Assembly: GCA_018398765.1 (NCBI GenBank) | Contig: JAHBMJ010002340.1 | Span: 1-18,697 of the forward strand | Direction of reading: 5' to 3' | Length of the DNA stretch: 18,697 nucleotides | Source: Chromera velia | Lineage: Eukaryota > Sar > Chromeraceae | In this document: one piece after another, positions 8,366-16,558 of the stretch | Position numbering within the stretch: the stretch's first letter is position 1 | Layout of the letters: each line of letters starts with the position of its first letter | The notes under the pieces: model-generated | Seen by the model: the letters and a program-made list of their open reading frames with translations, nothing else | Database searches by the model: none | What the model was told of the DNA's origin: nothing | Made by a program: the position numbers and the translations under genes

Positions 8366-8621
8366 TGTTATGGACCTTTGGACCTAGGCTCGATTTGATT
8401 CTTAGAGTAATACAGAGAATTAATAGCATTAAATACATACTGTAATACAAAGGCATGCATGTCTGTATCTCAGCCTTTGCAATACAGATTGATTGAGCCT
8501 GTTAGAAGGACCAAGTCTTTCTTGATCAATAGAGAAAGCTCTTGTGTGTCTGACAGATTCTCTATATATAGAACTTGTAGGTGAGTTGAGGCCTAAGTTC
8601 TAGAGAGCTTAAACTAGAACA
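8366..8621 (+). repeat. 5' LTR
   Basis: It begins TGTTATGGAC and ends AACTAGAACA, 256 bases. It aligns without gaps to 14272-14527 with 11 mismatches (about 95.7 % identity). It contains the promoter for the element, with a TATATATA at 8563-8570. Confidence 0.97.
8563..8570 (+). promoter_or_regulatory. Candidate TATA box in the 5' LTR
   Basis: TATATATA lies 198 bases into the LTR. The matching site in the 3' LTR (14469-14476) reads TGTATGTA, so the two LTRs differ by two A/G changes exactly here. The start of transcription would be expected about 30 bases downstream, near 8595-8605. Confidence 0.5.
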
Positions 8622-8640
8622 TTGGTCAGCAGAGCTTCTA
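8622..8640 (+). promoter_or_regulatory. Primer-binding site
   Basis: TTGGTCAGCAGAGCTTCTA directly follows the 5' LTR. The TGGT start matches the complement of a tRNA ...ACCA end, and TGGT(C)AGCAGAG resembles the initiator-methionine tRNA primer sites used by many Ty3/Gypsy elements, with one extra base. The exact primer tRNA cannot be fixed from this window. Confidence 0.65.
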
Positions 8641-8883
8641 GTTGTGACCGGGGAAGACAAAATTCCCACAAGGAGCGGGTCGGGGTACAGGCTGTCAGAG
8701 GCGGGGGAGAGTTCTCCACCATCGATCCCCTCTGTGCATCCTTGGGCAGAATCTCTCGACTTCAGTTCTGTTCCGTCTATCGGCTCTCTGTTCTCGCCTA
8801 CCCACAGTATCCGAGATTCCTCTAGCGAATCAGACTCAGTCCCATTTGATCCAGATTCCAAGCTACAGCAGCAGCAAGCACAC

Positions 8884-9837
8884 ATGGGGGATGCAGTCAG
8901 ATTTGACAAGCTCGAACAGATTAGGAAGGTCAAGCGAGTGACTATGGTCTTTATCCCAGGAAAAACAAACGGACAGGTCTGGTATACCACTTTTAAGGCA
9001 AAGGCAGATGCGGGAAACCTAAATGTGAACGAGAAAAAACTGTTACTGGTAGGTCACTTTGAAGATCCTGACCTTATCCTGTGGTGGAATGAAAACTCCA
9101 CTTCCACCACGACTTTAGATGAGGTTGACACCTTGTTCCTGAAAGCGCATGGCAGCACTGGTGTAACACAGGCGCACGCCGTTTACGGTATGGTTGACGT
9201 GCGGCTAAACCTTGGAGACGACTATGACAAATTCGTTGAACGCTTCGTCGACGTCTACATCCAGGCAAATCCAAACAGAAAAAGGAACGACAGAATCAGT
9301 TCCTTTATCAACGCGCTTTATCCCGAGCTGAGAGAAGAGCTGGAGATAGAACAGATCTACACCAATTGAGACCAATTAAAGAGGAGAGTCGGGTACCTCC
9401 ATGCCAAGCAACAGAAGAAAGCAAGGGCTTGAATTGCGGGGGTGCAACAGAGAGACAAGAGAGACAAACTGGCCGAGTTGCGGAAACGGCTCGATCAGCA
9501 AGCTGCTCAGATCGCGGCTCTAAGAGGCCGCGGCCGTGGCTGTGGGGGACTCACCGACCGGGGGCGCGGTCGCGGTAGGGGTGGCTTCAGCTATTACCCC
9601 GTCTACCCGTCTCCTATACACGGAGGCCATGCATTCGGCGCGTACGGTCGAGGTGGCTTCAATAGCCACTTCAGAGGGGGACATGGAGGTATGAGAGGAA
9701 GAGGAGGCCAGTACCAACAGTATGGAGGCAACAACGGTTTCAACAACGGTCCCCCCCGTTGCTACACTTACAACCAGCCTGGCCACAAGGCTTTCAATTG
9801 TCCTGGGCAGGGAAACAACCTGGGTGGATTGGCGTAG
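8884..9837 (+). pseudogene. gag: gag: capsid and RGG-rich nucleocapsid (two internal stops)
   Basis: From the first ATG (8884) the frame encodes a capsid-like region (ILWWNENST, FVERFVDVYIQAN, SSFINALYPELREEL), the pattern of Ty3/Gypsy Gag. The frame is also open upstream to a GTG at 8644, with a Ser/Pro-rich stretch. That GTG could be a decayed ATG, since it lies 20 bases after the primer site. TGA at 9367-9369 and 9430-9432 interrupt the frame, but the same frame continues with a basic helix (KRDKLAELRKRLDQQ) and an RGG-rich nucleocapsid. Near the end, CYTYNQPGHKAFNC is a CCHC zinc knuckle whose second Cys is Tyr. Both TGAs could come from CGA or TGG by one transition. Gag ends at TAG 9835-9837 inside the pro-pol overlap. 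Gag assembles the particle and packages the RNA. Confidence 0.85.
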
Positions 9838-9857
9838 AGGTTCCCCAGTCCACCCAG
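9810..9857 (+). promoter_or_regulatory. -1 programmed ribosomal frameshift signal between gag and pro-pol
   Basis: The heptamer GGGAAAC (9810-9816) sits in the gag frame as G-GGA-AAC, the exact X-XXY-YYZ phase for -1 slippage. After slipping, reading continues CAA CCT GGG TGG directly into the protease frame, and the gag stop lies at 9835. Downstream, CTGGGTGGA (9820-9828) is perfectly complementary to TCCACCCAG (9849-9857), with a 20-base loop. The spacer is 3 bases, or 5-6 if the lowest pairs are melted in the ribosome. The loop also holds CCCCAG, which can pair with CTGGG as an alternative stem. Confidence 0.75.
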
Positions 9858-10364
9858 CAGTTTGCGAAGCCTCGTCCTCTCCCGATTCCCCCGTGTGTGC
9901 GTGTAGAAAAGAAACATGTAGACTGTGAGCGAGAGGACGACAATGAGAAAGGAAGAGTCCCAAAGTCGCAGGTTTCTCAGTCGCCTGTGTCCTTCCCTTC
10001 TCCGGCAGAGCATGCAGACAGACAGACCGACTTTGAACAAGCGAATTCAGAGAAAATGGAGGCAGAGATGACAGCAGTAAAGGTCGGTCCCAGGCCTTTC
10101 GTAACAATGTTGCTGTTTGGTAAGCCTGTGTCTGTTCTTATTGACACAGGGGCGGAAACTTCGTTCATTGATGTGAATACGATTTTGCATGCTGATGCAG
10201 ATGTCGACAGGCCTACGGTGGGTCTGTCCGCAGTGGGACAGATGGGCGTGTTGGTGGTGGGGGAGATTATGGCCAAGTTTTCTCACCCTTCCCTGCCGAA
10301 GAAAGTATTCCCACACCGCCTGACCATCACAGAAGATTCGGGGTACGAAGCAGTCTTGGGGTAA
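9816..10364 (+). pseudogene. pro: pro: retropepsin-type aspartic protease segment of pro-pol
   Basis: In the -1 frame the segment runs through a linker rich in Pro, Ser and charged residues to FGKPVSVLIDTGAETSFID (about 10119-10175), which holds the catalytic DTGA motif of retroviral-type aspartic proteases. The flap region (LSAVGQMGVLVVG) and the ILG-like strand (GYEAVLG) follow in the expected order. A TAA at 10362-10364 interrupts the frame directly after GYEAVLG, where Ty3/Gypsy proteins continue with GxDFL. The next codons do read DFLKLL in the same frame, so the TAA is most simply a mutated sense codon (for example CAA). The protease would process the polyprotein in the particle. Confidence 0.88.
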
Positions 10365-12334
10365 GACTTTTTGAAGCTGTTAGACCCAGTAGTACAGCAC
10401 CACTACCGTGAAGACCGTCTGGACATTGCGGACCTCCCCTCCTTCGAGGTCTGGTACGAGGATGGGAGGAAACCGATGCGTGTCTCCGCCTTCACGTGCA
10501 CGAAAGTCCCTAAAAGAGCGAGGGCTCTTGTATGGGTGCAGGTTGAGGGAACGGAAGGGGAGGAGACGGTCATTTTGAGAAAGAATTACCCGAGGGGGTT
10601 TCCGGGACTTGCTATCCCGGACCAAGTTGTAGATGTCAAAGCTGGAGTCGCCACAGTAGAAGTCATGAACATCGCCACCAACCTCATCCGCCTAGGACCG
10701 AATTCACTCCTGACTTTTGCAGAGCCGTTCTCTTGTGTGTCGTCCGTCGCCGCAGTCACCGCCAATGCTCCCGCCTCTGCCTACACACAGCAACCGCCGA
10801 TTCCCAAGAACGAAGACTCGCCTGTCCCTGCCCCTCCCTCGCAGAAGCTTCCGCCTGTGGATCTTTCTTACCTGTCATGCGAATTGAGGGACAGATACGA
10901 GGGGGTCCTTCAAGAATATTCCGATCTCTGGTCTCGCTCTCGTTTCGACATTGGAGAGCTGAGAGTGGATGGGAAGCCTTTCGAGGTGACCATTCCTACT
11001 GGAGATTCCCCTCCCATTCGCTGGAACCAAGACAGAATCCCGTACCACCAGAGAGAGCATGTGAAGAAGGAGTTGCAAGAGATGGAGGAAGGGGGAGTGA
11101 TTCATCCCTCCACTTCCCCATGGGCCGCCCCAGTCGTTCTAATCAAGAAACCAGATGGGACGACCTGTTTTTGTCTAGATTTCCGTAAACTGAATCAAGC
11201 CACCAAGAGAGATCTTTTTCCCCTCCTCCAAATTCAAGAGACACTCGACCGCCTTGCAGAAGCCAAGGTGTTCTCAGTACTTGATTACACCTCCGGCTTC
11301 CAGCAACTCCACATGCACCCCGACCATGCAGAGAAAACCGCCTTCGTCACTCTGTTCAGACTTAAATTTACGAATTCACCAAGATGCCCTTTGGGTTGGT
11401 GAATGCCCCTTCTGTTTTCCAGAGAGCCATGAATTTGGTTCTTGCATGTCTGTCAAGAGATCTCGCTCTCGTTTATGTCGACGACATCATCGTCTTCAGC
11501 CGATTTCATGACGAGCACATCCAGGACTTGAGGGAGGTTTTGAGTTTGGTGAGGAAAGCAAATTTGAAGCTCAAACTCGAGAAGGCACAGATTGCCATGA
11601 CAGAGGTGGAGTATTTGGGATATACGGTGTTAGAGAAGGGGGTGAGACCAAGTAAAAAGAACATCCAGAAGATTTTGCAGTGGAAGCCACCGCAGGATAG
11701 GAAGGAGCTCCGCTCTTTTCTATATTTGTGCTCCTACTACCGTCATTTTACTGCAGGTTTTGCTCATCTCTCCTTCCCTCTCTTTCAGATATTACTTCCT
11801 GCAGATGAGCAAGGCAGACCGGTCCCGTTTGTTTGGAATGGAGAAAGAGAGGAAATTTTTGGGGAGTTGAAAGAGAGGCTGACCACCCTTCCGATTCTCG
11901 GCTTCCCAGACATGAGCCTGCCATTCAGGGTGAAACCGGACGCATGTGAAGTGTCTGTGGGAGGCGTGCTCACACAGATACAGAGGGAAAGGGAAGTGGT
12001 AATTACGTATGTCAGTAGGGGGTTGAGTGTGGCAGAGAAAAATTATAGCCCCACCGAGAGGGAGGCCTTGGGGGCAGCGTATGTGATCACGGATCATAAA
12101 CTGAATTTAGCGATATCTGACCGCAAAGTAGCGAACAAAAGGGTACACAACTGGGCGTTGGAGTTGCAGGAGTACGGGTTGACGTTCGTTCACAAGGCGG
12201 GGAAGGAATATGTGGATGCAGACGCCGTTTCACGACAGCCACAGCCTCCCCCGTCTCTTCCCGTCTCCATAGACAGCGGGGTCCCTTTGTACCATCACTG
12301 CAATCAGCCTGCTGACGGTAGCAAGGAGATCTGA
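10365..12334 (+). pseudogene. pol: pol: reverse transcriptase and RNase H (frameshifted, RNase H gap)
   Basis: The first part, in frame with the protease, has the RT entry motifs IRWNQDRIPYHQRE, PSTSPWAAPVVLIKKPDG, CLDFRKLNQATKRD and FSVLDYTSGFQQ. At about 11361-11372 the frame breaks: the conserved FTKMPFGLVNAP continues in the -1 register, consistent with loss of one base in the TTT run. The catalytic YVDDI follows at 11474-11488, then LGYTV and the thumb. RNase H retains RVKPDACEV, YSPTEREAL, ITDHK and YVDADAVSRQ, but only about 7 residues lie between TERE and TDH, where family members have over 20, so about 15 residues are missing. A TGA at 12332-12334 ends the frame, and the same frame continues into integrase. 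RT and RNase H copy the RNA into DNA. Confidence 0.92.
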
Positions 12335-14065
12335 TCTGGCATGGCTGCCGCCCTGGCAGGTGTGCAGGCAGGTGTGTCCCCTTTGCAGGTTGAGAGGGGC
12401 TTTCTGGACCGTGTGAGGGAGGAGTTACCGAGAGACCCCTTGTTGAAGGATCATTTCAAATACTTTGCAAAGGGGGTGTTGCCTCGGGAGGCAAAGAAGG
12501 CGAAGCAAATTCTATTGGAGGAAAGTGCGTTTGAAGAGAGAAGAGGTTTGTTGTACAGGTACGAAGGAAGGGGAACAGAAAGGAAAGAATAGTTGGTGGT
12601 GCCTGAGGCATGCAGAAAGACGGTTATGGTGATGAATTACGATCACCAGTTGGGGGGGCACCCAGGGGCAAATCGGCTGACAGAGAAGACTCTCTTGCAC
12701 TTCTGGTGGCCAGGTTTGAGAGCAGACGCGAGGGAGTGGGTCGCTTCCTGCCGAGAATGTAAAGAGAGGCTCAAGTCGAAAGCAAAGAGAGCATCCCAGA
12801 CTGTGCCCGTGCCTCTCTGTCCTTGGCACACACTCGGCATTGATGTGTCAGGGCCCTTTCTGACAAGCAGGAGGGGAAACAGATTTGTACTCGTTGTGAC
12901 AGACCATTTTGGAAAGGATGTGGAGACGTTTGCCCGCCCTGAGCTGCCCGCTCATGTCGTAGCACAGATTTTGGTCGATGAGATTTTCTGCAGGCATGGT
13001 CTCTTTGAGGTTCTCCTCTCAGATAGGAGAACGAATTTCCTGGCAGAAATCGTGAGTGAGGTGTTGAAGATTTTGAGAGTGAGGAGGAAGGTAACAGCAG
13101 GGTACCACCCTCAGTGCGCAGGACTGACAGAAAGATACAATCAGATGTGGGAGCAAGGGGTTGGAAAGCAGTTGAGAGCAGAGAACGAGCTTGATTGGGA
13201 TCTGTATTTGCAGCCCTTCAATTTCTCATACTGGATGACCCCGCATTCCGAGACTGGATTAACCCCATTCCAATTGACCTATGGATATGAGCCGACCCAT
13301 ATGCTGCGAGTAGAGCCCGTCTCGTCAGAGACCCGTTCCCCTCCAGTGGCTTACAACGACTACTACAGCGTGATCCGTCAGAACAGGTTGGAGTTGATTG
13401 AGACGGCACGAGCGAGGATGGAGAAATCGAGGCAAGAGAGAGAGTGGAAGAACCCGCCCCCTTGGAAGAGCAAATTCAGAGTGGGGGATCAGGTGTTGGT
13501 GCGAAAGCCTGTCAATCCGCTCACAGGCAGAGTGGATGGAGGAAAGTTTGCAGAAAAGTTGGAAGGGATTTATCTGGTTGTTTCCCTTCTGGATGGACGG
13601 CCCCACAACGCCGTTGTCAGGCAGTTGGGGGGAGGAAAGAGCATGACGATCTCTACAGACAGATTGGAGTTATGGAGGATGGCAAAGGAAGTGAGAGAGG
13701 AGATGAAGGGGAGAAGGAGAGAGGAGAGAGAAATAGAGGAAGGGAGAGAGAAAAGCAAGAGAGCGGCGTCAAAGTCCGTATCGGATGTGATTGACGAGCT
13801 TAGCCTTGGAGAAGAGTGGCCGAGAGACAAGAAACCAGAGAGAGGAGAAGCGCTTCCCGAGTCGATACAGGAAGAGAAGAAAGGAAAGAGAGTGAGGGTA
13901 GATGAGGTGAAGTCGAGCAGAGAGAAGGACGGAAAGACGCATTACAAAGTTGTCTACAATGATGGTTCGTTTTTGTGGCTGCCAGAGGACGAAGTGGGAG
14001 AGCTTGAGTTGGTGAATGAATTCGAAAGGAATAAAACAAGGATTTTACGTAGACGTGAAGACTGA
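12335..14065 (+). pseudogene. int: pol: integrase with C-terminal chromodomain (one internal stop)
   Basis: After the TGA at 12332 the frame reads a linker, is stopped once by TAG 12590-12592, and continues unbroken to the terminal TGA at 14063-14065. Counting from 12593: the HHCC zinc site is His18, His23, Cys53, Cys56. The catalytic core is Asp84 (LGIDVSGPF), Asp144 (LLSDRRTNF) and Glu180 (GLTERYN), with exactly 35 residues between the last two (DD35E). A GPY/F-like module (FRVGDQVLVRK ... KFAEKLEGIY) follows. The last 60 residues, VDEVKSSREKDGKTHYKVV then LWLPEDEV and LVNEFE, follow the chromodomain pattern, although its second aromatic position is Leu. Integrase joins the cDNA to host DNA, and chromodomains of this family bias integration toward marked chromatin. 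TAG fits CAG by one transition. All catalytic residues are intact. Confidence 0.93.
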
Positions 14066-14271
14066 CTGTCCGATCCTTCGTTCATGCATTCGAACGTTTT
14101 CTTTTCTTTTTTCCACGCCCTTCCCGCCCGATCTTTTCACGCATGTTGGCAGCGATCTGCAGCTCGTTACTTTGTTTCTTTGGCTGCTGGGAGTGCCAGT
14201 GCAGACCAGAGTTATTGAGAGAAGTGAAGCAATAAATTGTGCGGGACGCACAATCTTGTGTGGGGTGTGGT
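14066..14271 (+). other. 3' untranslated region of the retrotransposon with hairpin and polypurine tract
   Basis: AATAAA lies at 14231-14236. ATTGTGCG-GGA-CGCACAAT (14236-14254) is a perfect 8-bp hairpin. A G-rich stretch GTGTGGGGTGTGGT (14258-14271) directly precedes the 3' LTR in the position of the polypurine tract, but it has several T residues, so it is a weak one. Confidence 0.6.
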
Positions 14272-14527
14272 TGTTATGGACTTTTGGACGTAGGCTCGAT
14301 TTGGTCCTTAGAGTAATACAGAGAATTAATAGCATTAAATACATACTGTAATACAAAGGCATGCATGTCTGTATCTCAGCCTTTGCAATACAGATTGATT
14401 GAGCCTGTTAGAAGGACCGAGTCTTTCTTGATCGATAAAGAAAGCTCTTGTGTGTCTGACAGATTCTCTGTATGTAGAACTTGTAGGTGAGTTGATTCCT
14501 AAGTTCTAGAGAGCTTAAACTAGAACA
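14272..14527 (+). repeat. 3' LTR
   Basis: 256 bases from TGTTATGGAC to AACTAGAACA, gap-free match to the 5' LTR with 11 substitutions. The 5' LTR TATA-like octamer is TGTATGTA here. Confidence 0.97.
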
Positions 14528-14532
14528 GTAAC
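14528..14532 (+). repeat. Target-site duplication, right (GTAAC)
   Basis: The five bases after the terminal CA of the 3' LTR repeat the GTAAC that precedes the 5' LTR. Confidence 0.95.
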
Positions 14533-14569
14533 CTATAGGTCAAATTATACATTTCTTACATTTGAATCA

Positions 14570-14935
14570 TATCATCATTTTTTTTTTGTTTTGATTATTA
14601 TTTTGATTATTGTTTTTAATATTCTACGCCTAGCTAACGTCAGACTAAAAGATAACTTCCTATTTATATGTAGCTTTGTCGTTTTGCTTTATATGTTAAA
14701 TCTGTAAAATTGAAAAAATGGTAGTCTAGGAGCGCTCTAGGAATTGAAAAAAAAATTCTAGGACCTCAAACTAAATTTTTGACCCAATGTGAGGCCCGTA
14801 GGACCCAACTAGTTAGTATAAGTCTTCACTAAGTTTACTTGGTCAGCTTGGTCCAACGCCGCCCCTTTTATCTGACAAACTCAAATCTTCGTTTTTTTAA
14901 AAAAAAATATGCATTAATTTTGTTCCCCTAAGTGC
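14570..14935 (+). repeat. Right arm of an inverted dispersed repeat
   Basis: Bases 14907-14930 are the exact reverse complement of 6479-6502, and 14621-14648 resembles the reverse complement of 6568-6590. Outside the exact match, the sequences CCTAAGTGCTAGTTACTAG (right) and the reverse of 6460-6480 (left) are also alignable. The arm lies outside the retrotransposon's 3' LTR. Confidence 0.6.
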
Positions 14936-15512
14936 TAGTTACTAGTCTAGCATGCACTAACAAACTAGTAAGCAAACCATCACACTGTAATAAAGAGCTG
15001 GAGCATGCCAGTGACTCCTTTTATATAAAAAACAATGACCTACACAATTATATCTACTCTTATATAAATTCAAAGAATCCATTGGAGTCTAGATTGGAGT
15101 TGTTCTGTTGGTTGCTGCTTAGCTTACGTCGGTTTCTAAATTGCTACTGATTCAGAAGTCTGATCGATGCATGATTCACCGCTATTTGGTTTTGCGATCG
15201 CGAATCTTCACTGGCATGTACTGGCATGAAAACACGAAGCGAGATCGACCACATATATATATGCAGTACAGCTGCTACAGCAGGGCTAGACTGCCCGGCT
15301 AGTACATGCCCAAATTGTTTTCATTCTGCTGTCTGCAATGGCAAGTATGAATTCTCTTTTTTCCAATTCGTGATCGAAAGCCAGCCTTTTGGCGTAGCTG
15401 GACAATCCATCCAGTATGTTCTCTTTAGTGAAAGTCGTTTACAGTTCGGCTTCCTCTTGGCGTTTCCGTCCGAATCGGGTCTGGAATGCACATTGAATTG
15501 AGAGTCCATTCA

Positions 15513-15607
15513 GCATGCATGAGTATGCATGCTTGCACGGAAGGTCGAGCCACACTCTCCTCCTGAGAGCCAGGCCGAGCTCGTATACCTGTATTTGTAT
15601 GCATGCA
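15513..15607. promoter_or_regulatory. Cluster of GCATGC palindromes
   Basis: GCATGC at 15513-15518, TGCATGC at 15526-15532 and the perfect octamer TGCATGCA at 15600-15607 lie within 95 bases. In apicomplexans, ApiAP2 factors bind this core. Relevance here depends on the organism being an alveolate, and no supported gene start lies nearby. Confidence 0.25.
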
Positions 15608-16330
15608 AGGTGTTCGATCCGCCGACACACAGATACCTTCGGTCGACCCTGGAAGGTAACCTGTTCCGTCCTTACCACTGTCACAAAAAAGTCGACCGTG
15701 CGAACGAATCAATTCGGTTGGTGCTTTTGAATTCTGAATGAAAATTGCGAACAGAGCTTTTGAATTCCATCAAAGCATTCTATCATGGAAGGGCCCTCTA
15801 ACATGCAGGGAAAGAGCTAGAGAGTCGGGGAGCACTCAAGGAGCCCTAGTTGGTTGATGCAGAGCTGAAGGAAACAGACTCTTCTGAAGGACACAAACAG
15901 GCTCTCTGTTCTTTTTTCAAGTCATGCACACGAAAAAAAAAAAATTAAACAGCGATCAAGCAGGCAGGAAGAGAGACAGTGCTTTTGCGTATTCACATCT
16001 CCTTATGCACTCTTCCCACCGTCATAGGAGCAAAATATGCTCGCCCGCTTTTCTGTGTCCCCCCTCTCTTCATGGGGTCTGATTCCTTAACCGTGCTGCC
16101 TTCTCCTCCTAACAATTGTGTGACCCAGTATCCGAATTAATTCGTGCAGCATGCATCACTGTCCACAGTCATTCTTGAATTAAGCTTACACGACCAGTCA
16201 GAGAGTGGCCCCACAGTTACACGACGTCTGTGCCCTCATTTGGGCAACTCAGACTTCGGTATGCCGATCGCACAGAGTTTCTTTTTTGCGTACCTCTTTT
16301 CTTGTGGATGCCTTCTTTCTTTTTGTCTTC

Positions 16331-16395
16331 CTTCTTTCTTTCTTTCTTTCTTTCGTATGTCTGCTCGTTTGTTTGTCTATTCGTTTGTTTCTTTC

Positions 16396-16430
<35 letters not shown>
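16331..16430 (+). repeat. (CTTT)n and (CT)n microsatellites
   Basis: A CTTT run occupies about 16331-16355. After a T/G-rich spacer, an uninterrupted CT run of about 30 bases occupies 16400-16430. Frames crossing it are pure simple-sequence artefacts. Confidence 0.9.
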
Positions 16431-16447
<17 letters not shown>

Positions 16448-16524
16448 GTGTGGTGTGTGTGGTGTGTGTGGTGTGTGTGGTGTGTGTGGTGTGTGTGGTG
16501 TGTGTGGTGCGTGTGTTGTGTGTG

Positions 16525-16558
<34 letters not shown>

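Larger units (their letters stand above)
8366..14527 (+). mobile_element. Ty3/Gypsy LTR retrotransposon with chromodomain (chromovirus type), full length but mutated
   Basis: The element is 6162 bp with identical-length LTRs (256 bp), TG...CA termini, a 5-bp GTAAC target duplication and a primer-binding site directly after the 5' LTR. The domain order is gag (RGG-rich, zinc knuckle), aspartic protease, reverse transcriptase, RNase H, integrase, C-terminal chromodomain-like segment. RT/RNase H before integrase places it in Ty3/Gypsy (Metaviridae), and a chromodomain after integrase places it among chromoviruses. Reading is gag in frame 1 and pro-pol in the -1 frame, joined by a predicted frameshift site. 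The copy carries stops at 9367, 9430, 10362, 12332 and 12590, a one-base frameshift at about 11361-11372, and a gap in RNase H, so it is non-autonomous as it stands. Eleven LTR differences (8 transitions, 3 transversions) point to a fairly recent but not brand-new insertion. Confidence 0.97.
14533..16143. other. AT-rich intergenic region without a supported gene
   Basis: No convincing gene was found. The left part contains T- and A-runs and the right arm of the inverted repeat. A 91-codon ATG frame at 15226-15501 has no recognisable domain. Several GCATGC/TGCATGCA palindromes lie at 15513, 15526, 15600 and 16149. An A-run is present at 15934-15945. Confidence 0.6.

Noticed and set aside
9751-9757. 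C7 run as the gag-pro slippery site
   Set aside because: It is out of phase for standard -1 slippage and less well placed than GGGAAAC, which joins the frames exactly.
11361-11372. AAATTTA as a second -1 slippery site
   Set aside because: The heptamer starts on a codon boundary, the wrong phase for X-XXY-YYZ slippage, and lies inside the RT core.
15226-15501. 91-codon ATG frame with several Cys
   Set aside because: No recognisable domain, AT-rich surroundings and overlapping frames on the other strand; not supported as a gene.
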